The notes: generated by a model not told the origin, from the sequence alone. A DNA stretch of 25,833 nucleotides from Peptococcaceae bacterium UBA2264 (GCA_002347475.1 DDXI01000151.1:1-25833), one strand, 5' to 3'; positions 15,518 through 23,402 are shown, counted from the first letter of the stretch. A program made the numbers and translations.

Positions 15518-15546
15518 ATTATAGCATAAGGCAAGAATATTTGTAT
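15518..15546 (-). promoter_or_regulatory. extended -10 promoter for the B12-regulated cluster
   Basis: On the minus strand TGC-TATAAT (15526-15518) is a perfect extended -10 element. The -35 region around 15546-15541 is poor, as is typical of extended -10 promoters. The start would fall near 15511, about 13 bases before the riboswitch P1 helix. Confidence 0.55.
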
Positions 15547-15759
15547 ATAAAATCTAAAATTCAGTTATAACTATCCGGAAAGGCAATCCCGGCACCATTT
15601 ATCACTACATTTATCATTTAGTTCAGCAATATTCCTCTTTACAGCGAACATATGTTTTGTTAAACTCAGAGAAATAAGATCTCTGGAGCTTAATAATTGG
15701 AACGAACCTATTCTATTTGAAGACTGGGCAGAAACAGATATTCAAACAATGACCCGCCG

Positions 15760-18000
15760 ATGATAGCGAATGACAGCTTGAAAAGCAGCTTATTGAAAAA
15801 TATTACCGGTAAGGTGGTGACCTTAAGCTTGAGCGATGTATTAGAAGGACTCAACGTGCAGCAGCGTCAGGCTGTGACTGCTACGGAAGGCTTCATCCGC
15901 CTGATTGCCGGAGCCGGGTCCGGCAAAACGCGGGCCCTGGCGCACCGCTTCACCTATCTGGTCAACGAGATCGGCATCATGCCGTCCCACATCCTCTGCG
16001 TGACCTTTACCAACAAATCCGCCAATGAGATGAAAAAGCGTATCCGCCGGCTGACCGGCGACAACGACACAGGCTATATCAGCACCTTCCACAGCTTCTG
16101 TGTCTCTGTTCTGCAGGAGGACAGCCACGCTGTGCAGTATCCGAAGAGCTTTCTGGTGCTGGACAATGCTGATATAGATACCATGCTGAAGATCATCTAT
16201 GAAGAGCGCGGCCTGACCCTGAGGCACATGACTTTCGCCAAAGCGCGCGATATGATCGAGATCCGCAAAATCTTCAGGGAACCGGAGTATTACGCAGATA
16301 TGATAGCCCTGCCCCTGGACAAGCTGCAGCAGAAATATCTGGATGCGCTGGAAACAGATGATATCATCTTCTACGGCTATCTCTATCAGGAGAAGAAATG
16401 CTTCGGACTCGACTATAACGATCTGATTAAATATGTGCTCCATATCTTCAGCGTCAGCGAAGAGATCAGGTTGAAGTGGCAGCAGCGGCTGGAATACATC
16501 ATGATCGATGAATATCAGGATATCGACGAGTTGCAGTACCGGCTGATGAAGGTCTTGTGCCAGTACCACCAAAACCTCTTTATTGTGGGCGATCCGGATC
16601 AGACGATCTACACCTGGCGGGGAGCCAGTGTACGTTATCTCCTGGATTTCGAGAAGGAGTTTCCCCGGGTGCAGACGATTATGATGATGCAGAATTACCG
16701 CTCTGCGCCGCAGATCCTGGCTGCGGCTAATTCCCTGATTGCAAAGAATAAAAACCGCCTTAAAAAGGACCTGCTCCCCTCCCTGCCGGACGGGGCTCCG
16801 GTTGTTTACCACCATGCCAAAACAGCACAGGCTGAGGCCAAATGGATCGCAAGCCAAATCAAAGAGCTGGCCGGCCAGGAGGTGCAGCTCAGTGCGATCG
16901 CCATCCTGTACCGGGCCCATTATATCTCCCGCACCCTGGAAGAGGTGCTCCTGCAGGAAAAAATACCCTACACGATCTACAGCGGGGTGCAGTTTTTCGG
17001 CCGGATGGAGATCAAGGACGCTCTCGCCTATCTGCGGCTGATTGTTTATAAAGACGACTTGTCCTTCCTGCGGGTAGCCAATGTGCCCAAACGTAACATC
17101 GGCGAGCGCAGGCTGAAATTTCTGCAGAACTATGCCGAGCAGAATCAATGTTCCCTTTACAGCGCGCTCCAGAGGACAATAGATAACGAAATTTTTAAAG
17201 GCACCAAGGCTCAGCGCTTTCTTGCTCTGGTAGAGCGTTTTTCCGCCGGCTGTCAGGATTTGCCCATCTCCGAACTTTTAAGTACGCTCCTGGACCAGAG
17301 CGGTTATGAGGCGATGCTCCGGACAGAGGGCAGTCAGGAGCGGCTGGACAATTTGGCAGAGCTGAAACAGGCGGTCTGCGAATACGAGACTTCCTGCGGT
17401 GAGGAATGCACGCTGGAACACTATCTGGCGCATGTGGCCCTGCTCACAAACACCGACGCAGTTTCCGGGAAGAACGCAGTCAAGCTGATGACCGTGCATA
17501 CAGCCAAAGGCCTGGAGTTCCCTTATGTTTTTCTCTGCGGCCTGGAGGAAGGTGTCTTCCCTTCGAAAAAGACCGCCACCCTGGAAGGTATGGAGGAGGA
17601 ACGGCGGTTGGCCTTCGTGGCCTTCACCCGGGCGGAAAAGGCCCTCTTCCTCAGTGATGCGGAGGGACGGAATCTGGACGGTTCGTACCGCTATCCCTCC
17701 CGCTTCATCTTTGATGTGGACAAAAGCCTGCTTGTCTATACAGACGAACTGGATGAGCGCCTCGTCACGGAAACAAACTGGCATATCGGCAGCAGCAAAA
17801 GAATGCTGGAAGCAGCAGCTTCCACCCTCTCCTTCAAGCCGGGTGACCGGATCATGCACAGGATTATGGGCGCCGGGGAAGTAGCCGATATCGACCACAA
17901 CAGTGCTGCCTATCTGATCAAATTCGATAACCTGGAAACCCTGCGCAAAATCAGCTTCAAAGTAGAACTGGAGGCGGAAGATAGCAATCCTGGAGGATGA
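15760..18000 (+). CDS. UvrD/PcrA-like superfamily 1 DNA helicase
   Basis: The 746-residue protein has the superfamily 1A helicase motifs in order: Q motif LNVQQRQAV, Walker A GAGSGKT (Lys56), TFTNKSANEM, ISTFHSFC, Walker B IDEYQD (Asp250-Glu251), GDPDQTIYTWRGA, QNYRS, then KLMTVHTAKGLEFPYVFL and RRLAFVAFTRAEKAL. It unwinds DNA 3' to 5' with ATP in repair or replication. The C-terminal segment FKPGDRIMHRIMGAGEVADID resembles the Tudor-like tail of PcrA/UvrD that contacts RNA polymerase. The ATG at 15760 has no good ribosome site. A TTG at 15829 (LSDVLEGLNVQQ) with AAGGTGG upstream matches where relatives begin, so the true start may be there. It converges with the YdeI-family gene 30 bases downstream. 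Confidence 0.93.
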   Translation: MIANDSLKSSLLKNITGKVVTLSLSDVLEGLNVQQRQAVTATEGFIRLIAGAGSGKTRALAHRFTYLVNEIGIMPSHILCVTFTNKSANEMKKRIRRLTGDNDTGYISTFHSFCVSVLQEDSHAVQYPKSFLVLDNADIDTMLKIIYEERGLTLRHMTFAKARDMIEIRKIFREPEYYADMIALPLDKLQQKYLDALETDDIIFYGYLYQEKKCFGLDYNDLIKYVLHIFSVSEEIRLKWQQRLEYIMIDEYQDIDELQYRLMKVLCQYHQNLFIVGDPDQTIYTWRGASVRYLLDFEKEFPRVQTIMMMQNYRSAPQILAAANSLIAKNKNRLKKDLLPSLPDGAPVVYHHAKTAQAEAKWIASQIKELAGQEVQLSAIAILYRAHYISRTLEEVLLQEKIPYTIYSGVQFFGRMEIKDALAYLRLIVYKDDLSFLRVANVPKRNIGERRLKFLQNYAEQNQCSLYSALQRTIDNEIFKGTKAQRFLALVERFSAGCQDLPISELLSTLLDQSGYEAMLRTEGSQERLDNLAELKQAVCEYETSCGEECTLEHYLAHVALLTNTDAVSGKNAVKLMTVHTAKGLEFPYVFLCGLEEGVFPSKKTATLEGMEEERRLAFVAFTRAEKALFLSDAEGRNLDGSYRYPSRFIFDVDKSLLVYTDELDERLVTETNWHIGSSKRMLEAAASTLSFKPGDRIMHRIMGAGEVADIDHNSAAYLIKFDNLETLRKISFKVELEAEDSNPGG

Positions 18001-18030
18001 TGGCCATGAGATAAAGGCCATAAGATGAGC

Positions 18031-18624
18031 TCAAGGATTTTTCTCTTCCGCCTTATCATGTATATAATACTTGCTGATTCCTCCATACCCCAGCATCTTG
18101 TTTTCCCTGGTTTTCCTGATGAAGTTTTCCAGACGCCGTTTAAACTCTTCCGGCCGCTTCCTGGCCCCATCTATATAGGCAATCCTGATACGCTGATAGG
18201 CTGCCGGAAAACTTTCGAAATGCTCCCAAGCCTGTTTATCACGGCGAATAGACTTCAGAATATCACCGGGAAACACATAGGGCTCGCTTATGGCATCCAG
18301 GACAGAAGCCGTCACCAGTGGATGCAGCATTCCCTGTTCATTAAGCCAGATCAGCCTCTCGATATTTGCTCTGGAGTAGCTGCTGCCCTTTCTTCTGGGA
18401 GAAAAACGCTGAATACGGTGCCTGGCATCCAGCTTCTTCACTATGCTGTCAATCCAGCCAAAACAAAGAGCTTCCTCCACCGCATCATTATAGGAGAGAC
18501 TCTTTTCTCCTGACTCCTTCTTCGGAAAGACCAGCCAGACCTCCTTTTCCTTCTCAAAGTTCTCAGCCAGCCAAGCCCTCCACTTTCTCCTATCCCAGGT
18601 ATAGAAAATGTTCATAGATTCCAT
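18031..18624 (-). CDS. YdeI/OmpD-associated family protein
   Basis: The 197-residue protein matches the YdeI/OmpD-associated family, sometimes annotated as bacteriocin-protection proteins. Characteristic blocks are FYTWDRRKWRAWLAENFEKEKEVWLVFPKKESGEKSLSYNDAVEEALCFGWIDSIVKKLD, then RIQRFSPRRKGSSYSRANIERLIWL, and the C-terminal KRPEEFKRRLENFIRKTRENKMLGYGGISKYY. No catalytic residues or membrane segments are evident and the biochemical role is not known. The ATG at 18624 has GGAGGG ten bases upstream. It follows the DUF2238-like gene by 38 bases on the same strand and is probably co-transcribed with it. Confidence 0.9.
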   Translation of the reverse strand: MESMNIFYTWDRRKWRAWLAENFEKEKEVWLVFPKKESGEKSLSYNDAVEEALCFGWIDSIVKKLDARHRIQRFSPRRKGSSYSRANIERLIWLNEQGMLHPLVTASVLDAISEPYVFPGDILKSIRRDKQAWEHFESFPAAYQRIRIAYIDGARKRPEEFKRRLENFIRKTRENKMLGYGGISKYYIHDKAEEKNP

Positions 18625-18662
18625 TTCATTTCTTCCCTCCAGGCTGCCCAGCAGTTTCCCTC

Positions 18663-19442
18663 TTATTTCCTTGTTCTCAACCTGGGTATGAACCGGCTTA
18701 CGAACCTTCCTTCACCGCCGCCCTTTACGTAGAAATAGCCAATAATTGAAAATATCACAGCACCCACCAGGTTAACCAGAAGGTCCTTCATGGTGTCTAC
18801 GATACCTACATCCAGATAACCGCCCAGTTTCAGATCAATGCCATTAACCTCAAGAGTCTCAATCGGGATTGAAATGACCCTGTTTGTGTTAGTCGGATCA
18901 AGCATTACAGAATGGATAGCCGGGATTACCCAGTCTTTCTGCATATCTGTTTTTAAAAGCAAATCCATTGAGAATTCAAAAAACTCCCAGGTCACACCCA
19001 CAGTCATGGAGAAGCAGAATGCAACAAAAGCTACAAAGAAAGGTGACAGATTAATGGCAAATTTGTCACTTCGATTTAATATGTCAACAAGAGCAATGCC
19101 TACTGCTGCCATCAGGAAACCATTTGTCGTATGCAGAATTGTATCCCAACCTTTGATCTTTACATAAAACGCATCCACTTCACCAAGCATTTCAGCACTG
19201 AATATCATAAGCAGAATTATTGATTCCAGTGTTTTGGGAATGTCCACGTGCAACTTCCTGTCGATGATGATCGGTACTGCAAAAAGCATCAGACAGAGTA
19301 GACCAGTGAATATTCCCTCGTAGTTACCCAAGAAAAACTGTCTTACCATAGACAGTACGACCAAGAACGTCAAGACTCCCCGTACTGTCAGTTTTTTCTT
19401 CACTTTCTTGTTGTATTCTTTGTTATTATTTAACTTGTTCAT
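18663..19442 (-). CDS. multi-pass membrane protein, DUF2238/YjdF-like
   Basis: From the ATG at 19442 the protein has 259 residues. I prefer this start to the frame's upstream one at 19493 because GAGGAG lies nine bases before it and the resulting N-terminus is a short basic tail (MNKLNNNKEYNKKVKKK) followed by the first helix. There are about six hydrophobic segments. The blocks WDTILHTTNGFLMAAVGIALVDILN and GVTWEFFEFSMDLLL resemble the conserved H-x-x-G and WEifE motifs of the DUF2238 (YjdF) family. A late segment, GYLDVGIVDTMKDLLVNLVGAVIFSIIGYFYV, carries the D-T-x-x-D-L-x-x-N-x-x-G pattern of the same group. Function is unknown. It is first in a two-gene unit with the YdeI-family gene. Confidence 0.85.
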   Translation of the reverse strand: MNKLNNNKEYNKKVKKKLTVRGVLTFLVVLSMVRQFFLGNYEGIFTGLLCLMLFAVPIIIDRKLHVDIPKTLESIILLMIFSAEMLGEVDAFYVKIKGWDTILHTTNGFLMAAVGIALVDILNRSDKFAINLSPFFVAFVAFCFSMTVGVTWEFFEFSMDLLLKTDMQKDWVIPAIHSVMLDPTNTNRVISIPIETLEVNGIDLKLGGYLDVGIVDTMKDLLVNLVGAVIFSIIGYFYVKGGGEGRFVSRFIPRLRTRK

Positions 19443-19583
19443 TTGCTGTTTCTCCTCAGGCTGGTTCACACAGTCCGCACTTTCAAAATCCATTAATGTC
19501 TGTAAATATTATAACATCCGCTGAACATAAGTATTCAGTCAAAATTTCTGCCTGTGGCATATTTGAAAAGGCGATCAAGTTTA

Positions 19584-19808
19584 TCACCCTAAAGAGACAT
19601 TAAGTATCTCGCCGCTAATCCAAAGCGGCGAAGAAAGGATACCGCAGCTGAGCAAGACTTTTCGAACTTTCATAACTATCACCCTCGCAAAGATCCATAT
19701 GGGCGGATTATAAAACGGCAGGCCCGCTTTGATCATATCTTTTATATGCAAGTAAATTGCCATAAGCGTCAACAGACAGATGATCAACAAGGGTTTAAAG
19801 ACAGACAT
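19584..19808 (-). CDS. small membrane protein, hypothetical
   Basis: This frame encodes 74 residues starting ATG at 19808 with AAGGGA eight bases upstream. It has one clear membrane helix near the N-terminus (KPLLIICLLTLMAIYLHI) and a second weaker hydrophobic stretch (about 50-68). I do not recognise the family. It overlaps the end of the frame at 19995-19795 by 14 bases, the arrangement of translationally coupled genes, which supports both being real. A hairpin with seven-pair arms (19610-19616 with 19624-19630) lies inside its 3' end. Confidence 0.45.
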   Translation of the reverse strand: MSVFKPLLIICLLTLMAIYLHIKDMIKAGLPFYNPPIWIFARVIVMKVRKVLLSCGILSSPLWISGEILNVSLG

Positions 19809-19995
19809 AGAGAAAATCCCTTAGCATTTTTTCGTTTCCGCTGCTTCCGGGAATCAACAGTATAGTCTCATGTAAATCCTCGCGGCTCTTTTTCAGCAAC
19901 AAATCATTCTGCTGAATGTCATCGGCAGATACCGCCGAAAGCCTCAGAGCGGAGTACGGTAACCTTTCCATCGCACATTTGGACTCCTTGAGCAA
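19795..19995 (-). CDS. small hypothetical protein coupled to a small membrane protein
   Basis: This frame encodes 66 residues from a TTG at 19995 with AAGGGA six to seven bases upstream; a later ATG gives MERLPYSALRLSAVSADDIQQN. It is polar, likely helical in the middle (DLLLKKSREDLHETILLI) and has no membrane segment. No family is recognised. Its only support is the ribosome site, protein-like composition and the 14-base overlap with the next small gene. Confidence 0.4.
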   Translation of the reverse strand: MLKESKCAMERLPYSALRLSAVSADDIQQNDLLLKKSREDLHETILLIPGSSGNEKMLRDFLYVCL

Positions 19996-20209
19996 ACCAA
20001 ATTCCCTTAGCCCAACCTATCCATTTTCCACATATTCGAAATATGCCCTATTGTATGGGGTATGTTAAATAATATAACCCTATCTATATTATAAAATTAT
20101 CGTTAATTCTAAGCCATGATCCAGTATAATCGATAACTTCAGAGGATTGGCTTCCCCTCAAAAAGAATATAAGTTGGCAGTTGTCATTTAAGTGGGGTAA
20201 GATGAGATC

Positions 20210-20965
20210 ATGAACAAGATTATGATAAGATTTTACGCTGAACTTAATGACCTTCTTCCCCCGGCCAGGAGGCAGCAGGCATTTTTTTCATTTCTTCTCC
20301 GGGCAGCCTTCAGTAAAGGATTTGATTGAATCGCTGGGAGTGCCTCACACCGAAGTGGACCTCATCCTGGTTAACGGAGAATCTGTTGGCTTTGCGATTG
20401 CTTAAAAGGCGGCGAAATGGTCGGCGTATACTCGCTTTTTCATACCATTGATATCTCCGCCCTAACTAAAGTGCGACCTTACCCGCTGCCTGAATTTCGC
20501 TTTGCCCTGGACACTCACTAGGGTAAACTGGCTTCTTACCTGCGGATGATGGGTTTCGACTCCTATTACAGCAATACTGCCTGTGATGATAAACTGGCAG
20601 CAATTTCGGCAGACGAGAACCGGGTTTTACTCACCCGCGACCGGGGCCTTCTGAAGAGAAGCAAGGTGCTTTATGGCTATTGGGTTCGGGCAACTAATCC
20701 AGCCACCCAACTGAGCGAGGTGCTCCAACGCTTCAGCCTTTATTCCCAACTCCGGCCTTTTCAGCGCTGTCTGCGCTGTAACAGGATTTTGAATTCCATG
20801 CCCAAAGAGGAGGTGTTCCAGAATCTGCCTGATATGGTCCGGGAGTATTGTGATGAGTTTTATCTTTGCCCTGGCTGCGGCCGCATCTACTGGAAGGGCA
20901 CCCACTACGAACACATGAATGAGTTTATCAGGCATATTTATTCATTATTTGATTCCCTGACATGA
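20210..20965 (+). pseudogene. Mut7-C RNase domain protein with three disabling lesions
   Basis: Conceptual repair gives about 250 residues: an N-terminal ubiquitin-like domain (MIRFYAELNDLLPPARR, then VKDLIESLGVPHTEVDLILVNGESVGF, then LKGGEMVGVYSLF) and a C-terminal Mut7-C RNase domain. The latter shows FALDTH-GKLASYLRMMGFDSYY, ILLTRDRGLLKR-like VLLTRDRGLLKR, and a zinc ribbon CLRCN..CPGCGRIYW. The ATG at 20210 has a GGGG-containing site upstream. Lesions are an extra T in the T7 run at 20282-20288, a one-base loss near 20400, and TAG at 20519-20521 where a Leu is expected. The part from 20546 on is still open (139 codons) and keeps the RNase core and zinc ribbon, but lacks the first catalytic aspartate region. 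Three independent lesions make sequencing error unlikely. Confidence 0.85.
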
Positions 20966-20976
20966 AATCTTCCTGA

Positions 20977-21306
20977 CTAATCCTTATTGCTCCAGATTGT
21001 TCCAGCCTGGATTTTTTCAGCAAGTTCTCTGATCTTATTTTCGATTTGCTTTATTATAGCCCTGAATTTTTCCTCGTTTTCTCCAGTTGGGTCATCCAGT
21101 CCCCAGTCTTCCCTATACTTACTGGGGAGAATCGGGCAAACAACATTACAGCCCATCGTAATTACTATATCAACCGGAGGAATATCCGGCAGCAATTTGG
21201 AGTACTGATTTTCCAGCATGTTTATTCCATAGATCTCTCTCAGGAGTCTGACTGTCTCCGGATTTATCTGAGGCAATATTTCTGTTCTCAGGCCAAATCC
21301 AGTCAA
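20977..21306 (-). pseudogene. arsC: arsenate reductase (LMW-phosphatase type), N-terminally truncated
   Basis: The 109-residue frame matches the C-terminal two thirds of thioredoxin-coupled ArsC: PQINPETVRLLREIYGINM, QYSKLLPDIPPVDIVITMGCNVVCPILPSKYREDWGLDDPTG, then a terminal helix. The motif MGCNVVCP holds the distal cysteines. The expected first 35-45 residues with the catalytic C-x5-R loop (VCVHNSCRSQ in relatives) are missing; upstream minus-strand sequence to about 21400 does not encode them in any frame. The TTG at 21306 has no good ribosome site. It is therefore a remnant rather than a working enzyme. No arsR or arsenite pump is nearby. Confidence 0.8.
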
Positions 21307-21516
21307 TTTACTTGGGAAAGGAAACTGTGATCCTCCACTGATAAAAGAACCCTCTTTTTTCTTACCTTACTTCAAGGGAAACACTGCCCTGCTGCCGGTT
21401 ATATTTACTGGTCATTCGCGGTAAGCCTCTTCTTCATCTTCATCAAACCCGCAGCCATAGCAATTAAAATCCGAATGATATCCTGGGCATCACGTTGGCC
21501 ATAGTCTCTGGATTTT

Positions 21517-21804
21517 TTACAATAACTTTTCTAATAAAACGTCTTGGCAGTCTGCATCTTGTTTCATGATTTTTTTGGCATAAGTGCAAACAGGAAATAT
21601 TTTTTTGTTTTCCTTGCGGGCGTATTCCACCACCTGCTTCACCAACTGCTGTCCTACGCCCTGGCCCTTCAAGGCGTCACAAACAAATGTGTGGTCGATA
21701 ACAATCTTGTTCTCATCGCCAGGGTAAAATGAGATTACCGCTAAAGGTTTTTTCTGGTCTTCCCCAACATAGAACTGATTCGTATCCTTTTTGATTTCTT
21801 GCAT
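21517..21804 (-). CDS. small GNAT acetyltransferase (YjdJ-type)
   Basis: The 95-residue protein matches the minimal GNAT family of COG2388 type: IVIDHTFVCDALKGQGVGQQLVKQVVEYARKENKKIFPVCTYAKKIM. GQGVGQQLV is the acetyl-CoA pyrophosphate loop (R/Q-x-x-G-x-G/A). The usual small size (90-100) and the final ACxYAKxxM-like block, here VCTYAKKIM, are intact. The ATG at 21804 follows a GGGGGCGG stretch. It lies 42 bases after the Nudix gene on the same strand and is probably co-transcribed. The acetyl acceptor is unknown. Confidence 0.9.
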   Translation of the reverse strand: MQEIKKDTNQFYVGEDQKKPLAVISFYPGDENKIVIDHTFVCDALKGQGVGQQLVKQVVEYARKENKKIFPVCTYAKKIMKQDADCQDVLLEKLL

Positions 21805-21846
21805 ACTACCGCCCCCTTTGTTTGTCTGATAATTTTATTATTACCC

Positions 21847-22308
21847 TCACTGCACTAAAATATCCACAAGTTTTTCAAGAAAACCGAGTTGTCCTTTTGT
21901 AATTTTAGTCTTTGCCTGCTCGATATCAAACCATCCGGCTTTGTCTATTTCAGAATACTCTTTTACAATTCCTGAGTTCTTAGGCCATTCAAACGTAAAG
22001 GTATTACTACTGATTTTCGATACATCTAAATCTTTTTCTAAAGCCCAGGCCTGTACTATCTTTCTACTCGGTTGTTTTAACTTTCCTAACTCAATTAATT
22101 CACCTTGAACTTCTAGTCCTGTCTCTTCTTTGAATTCTCTCTTTGCTGCCTCCAGAGGATTCTCATTTTCTTCAAATAAACCTTTAGGTATCGACCAGGC
22201 AGCATTATCCTTTTTTGTCCAAAAAGGTCCTCCCGGATGAACCAGCATTACCTCAAGTTTCTCATTCTTGAACCTGTATAATAGAATACCAGCACTATTT
22301 ACAGCCAT
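21847..22308 (-). CDS. Nudix hydrolase
   Basis: The 153-residue protein has a complete Nudix box, GLFEENENPLEAAKREFKEETGL (from Gly43), matching G-x5-E-x7-R-E-U-x-E-E-x-G-U, which binds the metals that hydrolyse a nucleoside diphosphate linked to another moiety. The start AVNSAGILLYR and the block AAWSIPKG are typical of the diadenosine polyphosphate or general NUDIX (MutT-like) group often found in Clostridia. The ATG at 22308 has AGGAG nine bases upstream. It heads a two-gene unit with the GNAT gene. The substrate cannot be told from sequence alone. Confidence 0.93.
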   Translation of the reverse strand: MAVNSAGILLYRFKNEKLEVMLVHPGGPFWTKKDNAAWSIPKGLFEENENPLEAAKREFKEETGLEVQGELIELGKLKQPSRKIVQAWALEKDLDVSKISSNTFTFEWPKNSGIVKEYSEIDKAGWFDIEQAKTKITKGQLGFLEKLVDILVQ

Positions 22309-22449
22309 TTTACCATTCTCCTAATATCATTTGATTAATAATTTGATTATGACTTATAATAACTCACAACATGGTCCTGGTGCGATTTAAAGCTTTGAGG
22401 GGAACTCGCTGGTGAGGCTAAAATGTAAAATTTATTGTCAAATCTTCCA

Positions 22450-22481
22450 GAAAAGACGAAGGCCCCTCCCGAGGCCTTCGT
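22450..22481 (-). terminator. intrinsic terminator after the small HTH gene
   Basis: Nine-pair perfect stem, ACGAAGGCC (22481-22473 on the minus strand) with GGCCTTCGT (22464-22456), eight-base loop, followed on the minus strand by CTTTTC. It lies 23 bases after the stop of the 59-codon HTH gene. It could also act on plus-strand transcripts, where TTTC follows. Confidence 0.8.
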
Positions 22482-22503
22482 TTCAAAGTAAATATTTCAG
22501 GGT

Positions 22504-22683
22504 TTATTTCTCATATGATTCTTTACCCATTTTTTGCGGAAGTGAGGATTTGGGAATCCTCCATATACCATTAAGCTTAAGCCCCTTAAGCTTTCCTGAC
22601 ACTAATAATACAGATACCTTTTCTTCAGAAATCTTCAGTATCTTAGCGGTTTCACTGATTGAATAGAAAGGACTGACAACCAT
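22504..22683 (-). CDS. 59-residue helix-turn-helix (excisionase/MerR-like) DNA-binding protein
   Basis: A minus-strand frame from ATG at 22683 to TAA at 22506-22504 encodes 59 residues: YSISETAKILKISEEKVSVLLVSGKLKGLKLNGIWRIPKSSL and a short basic tail. This is the winged helix-turn-helix layout of excisionase/MerR-type HTH_17 domains: the S-x-x-E-x-A-x-x-L-x-I-S-x-x-x-V helix-turn-helix, then a G-K-L-x-G wing and W-R-I-P. A run of G residues in AGGGGGG lies eight bases upstream of the ATG and a clean terminator follows, so it looks like a monocistronic gene. Such proteins act as small regulators or recombination directionality factors. No recombinase is in the window. Confidence 0.8.
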   Translation of the reverse strand: MVVSPFYSISETAKILKISEEKVSVLLVSGKLKGLKLNGIWRIPKSSLPQKMGKESYEK

Positions 22684-23271
22684 AAAGTTTGCCCCCCTTT
22701 TTTCAATTTAGCAATACCTTAAAATAAATCTTCCTGTTAATTGTTTTAATATAAAATAAAGAAGGCTCCAACGAACCTTTCTCAACAGATCCCCATCATT
22801 ACCTTCAACTACTGTTCCCCATTAGCAATCCTCTCCCAAGACCTTCGGCTGCCAGGTATCCATTTACTCATCATCTACCGCTGCTTAACTTCATTTCCGC
22901 TCTTACTTCACTTGAGTCCTTGCGGACTCTTGTTTTTCATGGCTTCCATGTTATCAGCCTGCGCTAAACTTTTTTCTTTGAACCCTTTTCAGATATAGTG
23001 AATCTTACTTCACCGATCTTAAGTTCAGTTGTAATGTTCCGTTTCCGTCTCCAGCTCTGTGAGTTTTCCGCCTTAGGAATTCCTTGGAGCTTGTTTATAA
23101 TTTACTATACTTATCAGTTTCCGTCAAAGCTCAAAAACAGCTGATATATAAGATTATATATTGTTTTCTGAATTGTTTGAATATTCTCTCTATATTCCTT
23201 ACTTTTCATATCGGTTTGACACAAAAGGGTTCTCTGCTGCTGTGTCGAAAATTTCAGCAGGAGGGAGTATC
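22684..23271. other. gene-free region with possible remnants
   Basis: About 590 bases without a credible gene. A short minus-strand frame near 23040-22958 reads ELKIGEVRFTISEKGSKKKV before a stop and might be the end of a lost small gene, possibly from a mobile element; the match is too short to name. GTTTCCGTC occurs near 23041 and again near 23118. A weak plus-strand terminator-like hairpin lies at 22914-22936. No tRNA, 6S, SRP, RNase P or tmRNA signature was recognised. Confidence 0.4.
22914..22936 (+). terminator. weak terminator-like hairpin
   Basis: GAGTCC (22914-22919), loop TTGC, GGACTC (22924-22929), then TTGTTTTT on the plus strand. No upstream plus-strand gene explains it, so it may end a small unannotated transcript or be chance. 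Confidence 0.35.
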
Positions 23272-23375
23272 ATGTTTTTTAAATCAAAAATATTAAAACA
23301 AAGGTAAAAGAACTGCGAAAAAACCAATGTCTTACTGCCAGGGAACTAGCCGAAAAACTGAAACTGGATACACTA
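23272..23375 (+). pseudogene. fragment of an XRE-type helix-turn-helix regulator
   Basis: A strong ribosome site (GGAGGGAG) four bases before ATG 23272 starts MFFKSKILKQR and then stops. In another frame from about 23286 the sequence reads IKTKVKELRKNQCLTARELAEKLKLDT, the first two helices of an XRE-family DNA-binding domain. The homology ends near 23370, about 30 bases before the stop codon of the convergent PBP gene. So the fragment has a one-base frame loss near its start and lacks its recognition helix and C-terminus. It is probably a deletion remnant. Confidence 0.6.
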
Positions 23376-23402
23376 ATATTTTTCCAGGATTGGCCTTTCT
23401 TG

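Noticed and set aside
15841..17148. 435-codon minus-strand open frame
   Set aside because: Antisense to the helicase gene with all helicase motifs present on the plus strand; composition is a codon-bias shadow.
17278..18021. 247-codon minus-strand open frame
   Set aside because: Also antisense to the helicase gene and without a plausible start or family.
18000..18021. ATGGCC / GGCCAT hairpin between helicase and YdeI-family genes
   Set aside because: Six-pair stem with a ten-base loop and no T-run; too weak to call a terminator.
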